From positions 1 to 23,142 of the forward strand of contig UQDG01000030.1 of NCBI GenBank assembly GCA_900539695.1: a stretch of 23,142 nucleotides of DNA. The letters run 5' to 3'. Each line of letters opens with the position of its first letter. Positions within the stretch are counted from its first letter, which is position 1. The notes beneath the pieces were generated by a model that worked only from the letters and a program-made list of their open reading frames with translations, was not told the origin of the DNA and did not search any database. The position numbers and the translations under genes are program-made. The stretch is from an uncultured Oscillospiraceae bacterium. Lineage in GTDB: Bacteria; Bacillota; Clostridia; Oscillospirales; Ruminococcaceae. Shown piece after piece: positions 1 to 7,597 of this stretch.

Positions 1-87
1 GCTGCCGCACCTCGCTCGCCGTATCGGCACTTAGAATTGTGCGGTATTGCCTTAATAAAATTAATGAAATAAGGTAGGAAAGTACAC
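1..87 (+). other. Truncated 5' leader of the cobalamin array
   Basis: Only the last 87 bases before the first gene are present. A stem can be drawn between GCCGCAC at 4-10 and GTGCGGT at 39-45 (one G-U pair), enclosing a small hairpin GCCG/CGGC at 18-21 and 25-28. No run of T follows, so it does not look like an intrinsic terminator. None of the conserved cobalamin riboswitch boxes is recognisable, but the 5' part of any leader RNA would be cut off by the window edge. A ribosome binding site (AGGTAGGAAAG, 72-82) precedes the ATG at 88. Confidence 0.35.
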
Positions 88-981
88 ATGAAAAAGTTCC
101 AGATCGTATCCCTGACCCTGGCCGCTGCCCTGCTACTGGCAGGCTGCGGCGCATCCGAATCCGCCGCTGCCAACGGGAGCACCAGCGAGGCCGTCTCCAC
201 CGTTGAGACCGCCCCTGCTGAAAGTGAGAGCGAGAGCGAAGCCCCCGCCGCCGAGGCTGCCCTGCCGGACGACATCTACACCGCAGACTTTAACACCGAC
301 AGCAGCATGTTCCACGTCAACGAAGCCTGCAATGGCAAGGGCACCCTGACCGTGGAAAACGGCGAAATGACGATGCACGTCAGCCTGCAGTCCCAGAAGA
401 TCGTCAACCTGTATCTGGGTATGGCTGCTGACGCCCCTGACCATGAGGACGAATGGCTGCAGCCCACCATCGATACTGTGACCTACTCCGACGGCACCAG
501 CGACGAAGTTTACGGCTTTGACATCCCTGTCGCGGCTGTGGACACCGACTTCCAGCTGGCTATCCTGGGCACCAAGGGTACCTGGTACGACCATGTTGTC
601 AGCGTGTCCAACGCCGTGCCCGCTGTCGATGGCGGCGATGCCGCTGCGGCGGAAGTCCCTGCCGACGGCACCTACACCTGCGCTGTCACGCTGGAGGGCG
701 GCAGCGGCCGCGCTACTGTGGACAGCCCCGCTGCCCTGACCGTAGTCGACGGTGCCATGACCGCCACCATCGTGTGGAGCAGCCCCAACTATGACTACAT
801 GCTCATCGACGGCGAAAAGTACCTGCCCACCAACACTGAGGGCAACTCCACCTTTGAGATCCCCGTGGCCGCGCTGGACACTGCCCTGGCTGTCACCGCC
901 GACACCGTTGCAATGAGCACCCCCCATGAGATCGATTACACCCTGACCTTTGACAGCACCACGCTGGCCGCTGCCGAATGA
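88..981 (+). CDS. Lipoprotein with two related beta-rich domains (NEAT-like?)
   Basis: This 297-residue exported lipoprotein has a signal peptide with lipobox LLAGC (acylated Cys20), then a Ser/Glu/Ala-rich low-complexity tether at about 21-60. Two related domains follow, at about 61-175 and 192-293. The repeat is visible as LTVENGEMT (87-95) with FDIPVAAVDT (144-153), and LTVVDGAMT (218-226) with FEIPVAALDT (256-265). The second copy has aromatic residues in its middle (SSPNYDYM, 231-238) resembling ligand-contacting segments of heme-binding NEAT-type folds; that link is tentative. Its stop overlaps the start of the substrate-binding protein gene by 4 bp (ATGA), so the two are made together. 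I infer a surface protein that captures a tetrapyrrole or corrinoid and passes it to the transporter. It could instead bind heme or an iron chelate. Confidence 0.6.
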   Translation: MKKFQIVSLTLAAALLLAGCGASESAAANGSTSEAVSTVETAPAESESESEAPAAEAALPDDIYTADFNTDSSMFHVNEACNGKGTLTVENGEMTMHVSLQSQKIVNLYLGMAADAPDHEDEWLQPTIDTVTYSDGTSDEVYGFDIPVAAVDTDFQLAILGTKGTWYDHVVSVSNAVPAVDGGDAAAAEVPADGTYTCAVTLEGGSGRATVDSPAALTVVDGAMTATIVWSSPNYDYMLIDGEKYLPTNTEGNSTFEIPVAALDTALAVTADTVAMSTPHEIDYTLTFDSTTLAAAE

Positions 982-2099
982 AGCGGCTTATAATGCTGGC
1001 CGCCCTGCCCGCGCTGCTGCTGGCAGGGTGCGCGGCCCAGCCAGCGGCCTCCGGCACGGAGACGCTGACCGTCACCGGCAGCTACCCCTTGCAGTACGCC
1101 CAGCAATTCACCATTGACGAGTGCGAGGGCGGCTATTACCTCATTACCATCGATGGTACGCGCTATCTGGTCGTGCCCGAGGGAGAGAACGCGCCAGCCG
1201 AGCTGGACGCGGACATTACCGTTTTACAGCAGCCTATCGAGAATATTTACCTTGTGTCCTCCTCCGCCATGGACCCCATCATCAGTATCGATGGGCTGGA
1301 TACGGTGGCGCTTTCCGGCACGCAGGCCGATAACTGGTATCTGGATGCAGCCAAAACCGCCATGGAAAACGGCCAGATCGCCTACGCGGGCAAGTACAGT
1401 GCGCCCGATTATGAGACGATTCTTGCCGCCAACTGCGGCCTGGCCATCGAAAACACGATGATCTACCACACGCCCGAAGTGAAGGAACAGCTGGAAAAAT
1501 TCGGGGTGCCGGTACTGGTGGAGCGCTCCAGCTACGAGAGCGGCCCCCTGGCCCGGATGGAGTGGGTCAAGCTGTACGGCGTGCTGCTGGGCAAGACTGA
1601 CGAGGCCGAGCAGGTCTTTGACGACGCCGTGCAGCGCATTGCACCGCTGGAAAATGAATCCGCCACCGGCAAAACCGTGGCGTTCTTCTCCATCACCTCC
1701 AATAATCTGGCCACTGTGCGCAAGGGCGGCGATTATGTCGCCAAAATGATCGAGATGGCGGGAGGCGACTATGTATTCTCCGACCTGACGGACAGCGGCA
1801 ACAACCTGGCCACCGTCAACATCTCGCTGGAGGATTTCTACGCCGGGGCCAAGGACGCCGATGTGCTGATCTACAACAGCACCATCGAGGGCGAGATCCG
1901 CACGATGGACGAGTTGATCGCCAAATGCCCGCTGCTGGCACAGTTCAAGGCCGTGCAGCAGGGCAACGTCTGGTGCACCGCGCAAAGCCTTTTCCAGCAA
2001 AGCATGGAGATGCCCGACCTGATCCTGGACATGAATAAAGTCTTTGCCGAGGGCACACCCGACGACAGTGAATTGAAATTTTTGACGAAAATCATCTGA
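978..2099 (+). CDS. ABC transporter substrate-binding lipoprotein, BtuF/FepB type
   Basis: This 373-residue lipoprotein has lipobox LLAGC with the acylated cysteine at residue 18. It then has a periplasmic-binding-protein fold of the Peripla_BP_2 class, which carries cobalamin, heme and ferric chelates. The N-lobe begins around residue 35; the segment after about residue 165 (VPVLVERSSYESGPLARMEW, then the LYGVLLGK and QVFDDAV helix) is typical of the family's interlobe helix and C-lobe. A long N-terminal stretch before the first ligand-lobe strand is usual for Firmicute members. It is translationally coupled to the lipoprotein upstream and followed 89 bp later by the permease gene. Substrate cannot be read from sequence. 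The cobalamin genes downstream favour a corrinoid such as cobinamide or B12, with heme or a ferric siderophore as alternatives. Confidence 0.8.
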   Translation: MKRLIMLAALPALLLAGCAAQPAASGTETLTVTGSYPLQYAQQFTIDECEGGYYLITIDGTRYLVVPEGENAPAELDADITVLQQPIENIYLVSSSAMDPIISIDGLDTVALSGTQADNWYLDAAKTAMENGQIAYAGKYSAPDYETILAANCGLAIENTMIYHTPEVKEQLEKFGVPVLVERSSYESGPLARMEWVKLYGVLLGKTDEAEQVFDDAVQRIAPLENESATGKTVAFFSITSNNLATVRKGGDYVAKMIEMAGGDYVFSDLTDSGNNLATVNISLEDFYAGAKDADVLIYNSTIEGEIRTMDELIAKCPLLAQFKAVQQGNVWCTAQSLFQQSMEMPDLILDMNKVFAEGTPDDSELKFLTKII

Positions 2100-2143
2100 T
2101 AACTACCTCAAATCCCCTTGCCCAACACTGCATCGGCCCGCAG

Positions 2144-2162
2144 GCAGGCAATGCCCGCTTTT
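2144..2162 (+). other. Weak intercistronic hairpin between binding protein and permease
   Basis: GCAGGC (2144-2149) can pair with GCCCGC (2153-2158) with one A-C mismatch and a three-base loop, followed by TTTT (2159-2162). It lies in the only gap of appreciable size (89 bp) inside the array. Leaky hairpins in this position often let more binding protein than permease be made. The stem is short and imperfect, so this is a weak call. Confidence 0.25.
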
Positions 2163-2188
2163 ACAAGCAAAATGCAAAGGATAACACC

Positions 2189-3208
2189 ATGCACACCCGA
2201 AAGCGCCTGACAATTGCATACCTCGCTATGGCGGCGGCTCTGTTGGTGCTGTTTGCCCTCAACCTGTTTTGGGGCAGCGTGGCGCTTTCGCCCGCCGATG
2301 TGGTCAGTGCCCTGCTGGGCCGTGGGCAGGATGTACTGACCAGCAACATTTTGCTGCAGCTGCGCCTGCCCCGCGCCGTCATGGTCGTTCTGCTGGGGGC
2401 AGCGTTATCGGTGGCCGGGTATCTGCTGCAAACTTTTTTTGCCAACCCCATTGCGGGGCCCTTCGTCATGGGCATTTCCAGCGGGGCCAAGCTGGCCGTG
2501 GCGCTGACCATGGTTGTGTTTTTAAACCGCGGCCTATTAACGAACTCCCTCACCTTGATTTTGGCTGCTTTCGCCGGGGCTATGGCTGCCATGCTGTTTG
2601 TGCTGGCTGTGGCACGCCGCGTGCAGCGCATGAGCATTTTGGTCATCTGCGGCGTCATGATCGGTTACATCTGCTCCGCCATCACCGATATTGTGGTGGC
2701 CTTTGCCCAGGATTCCAACATCGTCAACCTGCACAACTGGTCTATGGGCAGCTTCTCCGGCATGACCTGGGGCAATGTGGGCACGGCGGCCGCCATTACG
2801 CTGCCCTGCCTGGCGGCGGCGTTTTTACTGTCCAAGCCCATGGCCGCCTACCAGATGGGTGAATCCTACGCCGCCAGCGTGGGCGTTTCGGTGCGCAGCT
2901 TTTCGGTGTTGCTAGTGCTGCTGTCCAGCCTGCTGGCGGCCTGTGTCACAGCATTTGCCGGGCCAATCTCTTTCGTCGGCATTGCGGTGCCGCACCTGGT
3001 CAAGCAGTCGTTAGGCAGCGCCAAGCCGCTGCATGTGCTGCCGGGCTGCGCCTTGGGCGGGGCATCGTTCTGCCTGCTGTGTGACCTGATCGCCCGCAGC
3101 CTGTTTGCGCCGACGGAGCTGTCCATCAGTTCGGTCACGGCGGTATTTGGTGCGCCGGTGGTCATCTGGCTGCTGGTGCGCCACCACAGCGGGGAGGGGA
3201 CAACATGA
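2189..3208 (+). CDS. BtuC/FecCD-family ABC permease
   Basis: This is a polytopic inner-membrane permease of 339 residues, the usual length for the vitamin B12/iron-chelate importer family (type II ABC importers). Hydrophobic segments run through the whole protein. Recognisable family signatures include LRLPRAVMVVLLGAALSVAG (about 64-83), the NPIAGPFVMGISSGA stretch just after it, and GPISFVGIAVPHLVK in the C-terminal third, which forms the coupling helix region contacting the ATPase. The start at 2189 follows AAAGG at 2176-2180. Its stop overlaps the start of the ATPase-CbiD gene (ATGA, 3205-3208). It should act as a homodimer with that ATPase and the upstream binding protein. Substrate is inferred to be a corrinoid from context only. 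Confidence 0.88.
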   Translation: MHTRKRLTIAYLAMAAALLVLFALNLFWGSVALSPADVVSALLGRGQDVLTSNILLQLRLPRAVMVVLLGAALSVAGYLLQTFFANPIAGPFVMGISSGAKLAVALTMVVFLNRGLLTNSLTLILAAFAGAMAAMLFVLAVARRVQRMSILVICGVMIGYICSAITDIVVAFAQDSNIVNLHNWSMGSFSGMTWGNVGTAAAITLPCLAAAFLLSKPMAAYQMGESYAASVGVSVRSFSVLLVLLSSLLAACVTAFAGPISFVGIAVPHLVKQSLGSAKPLHVLPGCALGGASFCLLCDLIARSLFAPTELSISSVTAVFGAPVVIWLLVRHHSGEGTT

Positions 3209-5103
3209 GCTACTGCGAGACCCAAAGCCTTGCCATCGGCTACGGTGCCCCGCTGCTGCGGGACATCTCTCTGCAGGCCGAGCGCGGCAGGATTCTGGCC
3301 TTCATCGGCCCCAACGGTGCGGGCAAATCTACCTTATTAAAAACGCTGGCCGGGCAGCTGGCGGCCCAGAACGGCGCGGTATTGCTGGACGGCAAAACGC
3401 TGACCACCTACACCCCCAACGCACGCGCCCGCAAGCTGGCACTGATGCTGCCCCACATGGCACGCACCGAGCTGACCACCTGCTTTGACGTGGCCGCCGC
3501 TGGCCGCTACCCCTACACCGGGCGACTGGGCATCCTCTCGGATGAGGATAAGCAGCAGGTGCGGGACGCCCTGCATCTGGTACAGGCAGACGAACTGGCC
3601 GCGCGGGATTTCACAAAAATCAGCGACGGTCAGCGCCAGCGCGTATTGCTGGCCCGGGCGGTCTGCCAGCAGCCGGAGATCTTGCTGCTGGACGAGCCTA
3701 CGTCTTTTTTGGATGTAAAAGGCAAGGCTGAGCTGATGGCTGTTTTGCAAAAGCTGGCCCACGAGAAGAATGTGGCCATCATCGTGACCCTGCATGAGCT
3801 GGAACTGGCCCAAAAGCTGGCCGACGCGGTCGTCTGCGTTTCGCCACAGGGCGTTTCCGGTGTGCTTACGCCCAAAGAGGCGTTTGCAAGGGAAAATATC
3901 TGCCACCTGTTCGACCTTTCGGACGAGCAGTACACTGCCCTGTTTAGCGAAAAGCCCAAACCAAAATTTGAGCATTACATCCGCAGCGGGCAAAAACTGC
4001 TGCGCTGCGGCTACACCACCGGCACCTGCGCAGCGCTGGGGGCGGCGGGGGCGGCCCGTCTGCTGCTGACCGGCCACACGCCAGAAAGCGTCGGCCTGCG
4101 TACCCCCAAGGGCATCGTAGTCGAGGTTGCACCCCAATTCTGCCGCCGCACGGCAACCGGCGCGGAGTGCGCCATTGTAAAGGATGGCGGAGATGACATC
4201 GATGCCACCACCGGCCTGCCGGTCGTTGCCGAAGTTACGCTTCTGCCCGATGCCCCGCATACCGCCACCATCGACGGCGGCGCAGGCGTGGGCCGTGTGA
4301 CCAAACCCGGCCTGGACCAGCCTGTGGGCGCAGCGGCCATCAACCATGTGCCGCGCCAGATGATTACCGAAGCATTATTAAAAGAAGCCGAGACCGCCGG
4401 TTACAGCGGCGGCTTCTCGGTGATCATCCGCATCGAGGGCGGCGAACAGGCCGCTAAGCGCACCTTTAACCCGCACCTGGGGGTCGAAGGCGGCCTATCG
4501 GTGCTGGGCACCAGCGGCATTGTAGAGCCGATGAGCCAGCAGGCGCTGCTGGATTCGTTGCAGCTGGAAATCCACCAGGCCGCCCTGCACAGCCGCCGCC
4601 TGATTCTGGCCCCCGGCAACTATGGGCTGGATTACCTGGCCCAAAACTACCCGGAACTGCATGAGATCCCTATTGTAAAAGTCTCCAATTTCATTGGGGA
4701 AGCGTTGGATATGGCCGCAGCAGAACATTTTGCGGAAGTCCTCCTTGTCGGCCATGTGGGCAAGCTGGTCAAGCTGGCGGGCGGAATCATGAACACCCAC
4801 TCCAAGCAGGCCGATTGCCGCACCGAGCTGTTCTGTACCCATGCGGCACTCTGTGGGGCGGATACGGCAACCTGCCGCGCCCTGATGGATGCCGCTACCA
4901 CCGACGCATGCCTGGATATTTTAACCGCTGCCGACCTGAAAGAACCCGTAATGGCAAGCCTGCTGCAGGCCATCCAGCTGCATCTGGACCGCCGCGCGGC
5001 GGAAGCCTTCACGGTAGGGGCGGTACTTTTCTCCAACCAAAACGGTCCGCTGGGCCAGACCCAACAGGCCGAAAAACTGCTGCAAAGCTGGAAGGAAAAC
5101 TGA
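3205..5103 (+). CDS. cbiD: Fusion: ABC importer ATPase + CbiD (cobalt-precorrin-5B C1-methyltransferase)
   Basis: One uninterrupted 632-codon frame encodes two enzymes normally made separately. Residues 1 to about 250 are a BtuD/FepC-type ATPase: Walker A GPNGAGKST (35-43), signature ISDGQRQR (139-146), Walker B ILLLDEP (159-165), H-loop His197. The Q-loop position reads LPHM with His84 instead of Gln. From about residue 255 (FEHYIRSGQKLLRCGYTTGT) to the end is a full-length CbiD: GYTTGTCA (269-276), KDGGDDIDAT (326-335), TKPGLDQPVG, LGTSGIVEPMS, and HVGKLVKLAGGIMNTHS (517-533). CbiD methylates C1 of cobalt-precorrin-5B in the anaerobic pathway. No start codon with a ribosome binding site is evident at the junction, so the product is probably a true fusion. 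It would place a biosynthetic enzyme at the cytoplasmic face of the transporter. Confidence 0.92.
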   Translation: MSYCETQSLAIGYGAPLLRDISLQAERGRILAFIGPNGAGKSTLLKTLAGQLAAQNGAVLLDGKTLTTYTPNARARKLALMLPHMARTELTTCFDVAAAGRYPYTGRLGILSDEDKQQVRDALHLVQADELAARDFTKISDGQRQRVLLARAVCQQPEILLLDEPTSFLDVKGKAELMAVLQKLAHEKNVAIIVTLHELELAQKLADAVVCVSPQGVSGVLTPKEAFARENICHLFDLSDEQYTALFSEKPKPKFEHYIRSGQKLLRCGYTTGTCAALGAAGAARLLLTGHTPESVGLRTPKGIVVEVAPQFCRRTATGAECAIVKDGGDDIDATTGLPVVAEVTLLPDAPHTATIDGGAGVGRVTKPGLDQPVGAAAINHVPRQMITEALLKEAETAGYSGGFSVIIRIEGGEQAAKRTFNPHLGVEGGLSVLGTSGIVEPMSQQALLDSLQLEIHQAALHSRRLILAPGNYGLDYLAQNYPELHEIPIVKVSNFIGEALDMAAAEHFAEVLLVGHVGKLVKLAGGIMNTHSKQADCRTELFCTHAALCGADTATCRALMDAATTDACLDILTAADLKEPVMASLLQAIQLHLDRRAAEAFTVGAVLFSNQNGPLGQTQQAEKLLQSWKEN

Positions 5104-5104
5104 C

Positions 5105-5863
5105 ATGGTACATTTTGTGGGGGCGGGCCCCGGCGCACCAGATCTTATCACTCAGCGCGGCGCGGCTCTGCTGCAGACGGCGGATTGCATCATCTACGCG
5201 GGCAGCCTGGTCAACCCGGCCTTGCTGGGGCTGGCCAAGGCGGATTGCACCATCTACAACAGCGCCGAAATGACGCTGGAGCAGGTGCTGGCCGTGATGC
5301 GCAAAAACGAAGCAGCGCACAAAATCACGGTGCGCCTGCACACGGGCGACCCTTGCCTGTACGGTGCCATCCGGGAGCAGATGGACGCCCTGGACGCCGA
5401 CGGCATCCCCTACGATGACACCCCCGGCGTGTCCAGTTTTTGCGGGGCAGCCGCGGCCCTGAACGCCGAATATACCCTGCCCGGCGTGAGCCAGACGGTC
5501 ATCATCACCCGCATGGAGGGCCGTACCCCGGTGCCCGAGGGCGAGCGCCTGGCCAGCCTGGCCGTGCATGGGGCCACTATGGTCATTTTCCTGTCCATTG
5601 GTCTGGTGGACAAAGTGCAGACCGCGCTTTTGCAGGGGGCTTACACTGAGGCGACCCCCGCCGCCGTGGTTTACAAAGCCACCTGGCCGGAGCAAAAGAC
5701 CGTGCACTGCACCGTGGGCACCTTGGCCGCCAGTACCCGCGCGGCAGGCATTACCAAAACCGCGCTGATCGTGGTGGGGGACTTCCTGGCCGCGCAGTAC
5801 GACCGCAGCAAGCTTTATGACCCCACTTTTACCACCGAATACCGCAAAGGAGCGCCGCAATGA
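5105..5863 (+). CDS. cbiF: Cobalt-precorrin-4 C11-methyltransferase CbiF
   Basis: This SAM-dependent enzyme (252 aa) methylates C11 of cobalt-precorrin-4 to give cobalt-precorrin-5A. It belongs to the tetrapyrrole methylase family. The glycine-rich N-terminal loop FVGAGPGAPDLIT (4-16), the CbiF/CobM hallmark YAGSLVNP (31-38), TGDPCLYGA (81-89), PGVSSF (108-113) and TRMEGRTPVPE (136-146) are all present, and the length is normal. The ATG is one base after the cbiD stop and is served by GAAGGA (5091-5096) inside the end of cbiD. Its stop overlaps cbiG by 4 bp. It sits directly before cbiG, whose product acts on its reaction product. Confidence 0.95.
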   Translation: MVHFVGAGPGAPDLITQRGAALLQTADCIIYAGSLVNPALLGLAKADCTIYNSAEMTLEQVLAVMRKNEAAHKITVRLHTGDPCLYGAIREQMDALDADGIPYDDTPGVSSFCGAAAALNAEYTLPGVSQTVIITRMEGRTPVPEGERLASLAVHGATMVIFLSIGLVDKVQTALLQGAYTEATPAAVVYKATWPEQKTVHCTVGTLAASTRAAGITKTALIVVGDFLAAQYDRSKLYDPTFTTEYRKGAPQ

Positions 5864-6864
5864 CCTGCGCGTATCTTGCCTTTACCAGCAAGGGACTGGC
5901 GCTGGCCCGGAAGCTTGCGGCGGCCCAGCCTGGTGCTGTGGCCCGCTGCGGCGAAAACGGCGTGACCCTTGCCAATTGGACTGCTGCGCAGTTTGCACAA
6001 AGTGACGCGCTTGTTTTTGTGGGGGCTGTCGGCATTGCCGTGCGAGCCATCGCGCCTCACTGCCGCAGCAAGGCCACCGACCCCGCCGTTGTAGTGCTGG
6101 ATGAGTGCGGCCACTTTGCAATCCCGCTGCTCTCCGGCCATCTGGGCGGTGCCAACGATCTGGCCCGTCGGCTGGCGAAAGCATGCGGCGCGGTGCCGGT
6201 CATCACCACCGCCACCGACGCTAACGGTGTATTTGCCGTGGATGAGTGGGCCAAGCACCAGCACTGCCTTGTGGCCGAGCCGGCGCGCATCAAAAAGGTA
6301 AGCAGCGCCCTGCTGGCGGGCCGTACCGTGCGTTTTGCCAGTGATTGGCCGATACAGGGCACACCGCCTGCCGGTGTGGAACCGGCTGGTGATGCCGCAC
6401 AGGCAAGTTTTGCCCTGACGATAACCCCGACGATGACGTCCAACGCCCTGCACATTATCCCGCGTATTGCTGTATTGGGCATCGGCTGCAAGCGGGGTAC
6501 ACCTGCCGACAAGCTGGCGGACGCATTTGCTGCCTTTTGCGCCGAAACGAAACTGGCCCCGCAAAGCATTGCCGCCGCGGCCAGCATTGACTTAAAAAAG
6601 GATGAACTTGGCCTGGCAGAATTCGGCCAAAAGCAGAGCTGGCCCGTTACCTTTTATACCGCCGACGAACTGCGCGCCGTGCCGGGGCAGTTCGCTCATT
6701 CAGACTTTGTGCAAAGCATCACCGGCGTGGATAACGTCTGCGAGCGCGCCGCTGTGCTGGCCGCAGACGGCCCCGTGTGGGCGCACAAATGGGCGCGGGA
6801 CGGTGTAACTTTTGCTGTGGCACTACGCCTCTTTACCCCGGATTGGAGATGGAACGATGGCTGA
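5860..6864 (+). CDS. cbiG: Cobalt-precorrin-5A hydrolase CbiG
   Basis: This 334-residue cytoplasmic enzyme opens the delta-lactone of cobalt-precorrin-5A, releasing acetaldehyde and giving cobalt-precorrin-5B. It is found only in the anaerobic route. The N-terminal domain shows GAVGIAVRAIAP (55-66) and VVVLDECGHFAIPLLSGHLG (77-96). A poorly conserved central region follows (about 130-200). The C-terminal domain starts at IAVLGIGCKRGT (203-214) and contains GVDNVCERAA (289-298). The ATG at 5860 has AAAGGAG seven bases upstream and overlaps the cbiF stop. Together with CbiD and CbiF this fixes the pathway as oxygen-independent. Confidence 0.94.
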   Translation: MTCAYLAFTSKGLALARKLAAAQPGAVARCGENGVTLANWTAAQFAQSDALVFVGAVGIAVRAIAPHCRSKATDPAVVVLDECGHFAIPLLSGHLGGANDLARRLAKACGAVPVITTATDANGVFAVDEWAKHQHCLVAEPARIKKVSSALLAGRTVRFASDWPIQGTPPAGVEPAGDAAQASFALTITPTMTSNALHIIPRIAVLGIGCKRGTPADKLADAFAAFCAETKLAPQSIAAAASIDLKKDELGLAEFGQKQSWPVTFYTADELRAVPGQFAHSDFVQSITGVDNVCERAAVLAADGPVWAHKWARDGVTFAVALRLFTPDWRWNDG

Positions 6865-7597
6865 CGCAATGGTGTACGTGGTGGGCCTTGGCCCCGGCGA
6901 CGCCCGCTACCTGACTGCCCAGGCGCAAACCGCCTTACAGGCCGCCGACGTGCTGTGCGGCTACACGGTCTATATCGATCTGGTGCGCCCCCTGTACCCG
7001 GACAAAGAAGTGTATACCACCGGCATGACGAAGGAAATCGACCGCTGCCGCTGGGCGTTGGAGACTGCGCAAAGCGGCAAGACGGTAGCGTTGGTCTGCT
7101 CCGGCGATGCGGGCGTGTACGGCATGGCCAGCCCGCTGCTGGAACTGGCACAGGGCTACCCAAGCGTGACAGTGGAGATTGTACCCGGCCTGACGGCGGC
7201 CTTAAGCGGCGGCGCGGTGCTGGGCGCTCCATTGGCGCACGATTTCTGTGTGATCTCCCTTTCGGATCGGCTCACGCCCTGGACCGTCATCGAAAAGCGG
7301 CTGGCCTGCGCGGCGATGGGGGATTTCTGTGCGGCACTGTACAACCCGTCCTCCAAGGGCCGGGCAGATTATCTGCAAAAGGCCGTGCGGATCTTACTGC
7401 AAAACGGCAAGGCACCGCAGACGATCTGCGGCATCGTGCGCAACATTGGCCGCGAGGAGCAGGCTGCAAGCCTGCTGACGCTGGCCGAGCTGGAAAACAC
7501 GGCGGTGGACATGTTCACTACCGTGTACATCGGCAACGCGGCCACCCGGGCGCTGGGCGGCAAAATGGTCACACCCAGGGGGTATCGCGGCGTATGA
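6857..7597 (+). CDS. cbiH: Cobalt-precorrin-3 C17-methyltransferase CbiH
   Basis: A 246-residue tetrapyrrole methylase that methylates C17 with ring contraction. Motifs are VVGLGPGDARYLT (8-20), CSGDAGVYGMA (81-91), VPGLTAA (109-115), LSDRLTPW (135-142) and LYNPSSKGR (161-169), all typical of CbiH/CobJ. The frame is open further upstream, but the ATG at 6857 is chosen because it sits just before the conserved N-terminal strand and has GGAG upstream at 6845-6848. The start overlaps the end of cbiG by 8 bp. A second in-frame ATG at 6869 cannot be excluded. No ferredoxin-like or CbiG extension is present, so it is the simple form. Confidence 0.94.
   Translation: MADAMVYVVGLGPGDARYLTAQAQTALQAADVLCGYTVYIDLVRPLYPDKEVYTTGMTKEIDRCRWALETAQSGKTVALVCSGDAGVYGMASPLLELAQGYPSVTVEIVPGLTAALSGGAVLGAPLAHDFCVISLSDRLTPWTVIEKRLACAAMGDFCAALYNPSSKGRADYLQKAVRILLQNGKAPQTICGIVRNIGREEQAASLLTLAELENTAVDMFTTVYIGNAATRALGGKMVTPRGYRGV

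Noticed and set aside
1..87. Cobalamin riboswitch in front of the array
   Set aside because: The visible 87 bases can fold but show none of the conserved riboswitch core boxes. A riboswitch may lie upstream of the window but cannot be claimed here.
133..927. Long open frame (264 codons) antisense to the first lipoprotein gene
   Set aside because: It is a GC-rich shadow of a clear lipoprotein gene. Its translation is Gly/Val/His-rich with no domain, and no ribosome binding site precedes it.
1224..2000. 258-codon antisense frame inside the substrate-binding protein gene
   Set aside because: The opposite strand encodes a recognisable binding protein; the antisense product has no family resemblance and biased composition typical of shadow frames.
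3950..3972. A hidden separate start for cbiD at the fusion junction
   Set aside because: No ATG, GTG or TTG with a properly spaced Shine-Dalgarno sequence is seen in frame just before the FEHYIRSG segment, so a fused product is the simpler reading.
3337..4347. 336-codon antisense frame across the ATPase-CbiD junction
   Set aside because: Both domains on the + strand are unmistakable, and the antisense product shows no motif. It was considered as evidence against the fusion, but it is explained by GC-rich codon use.
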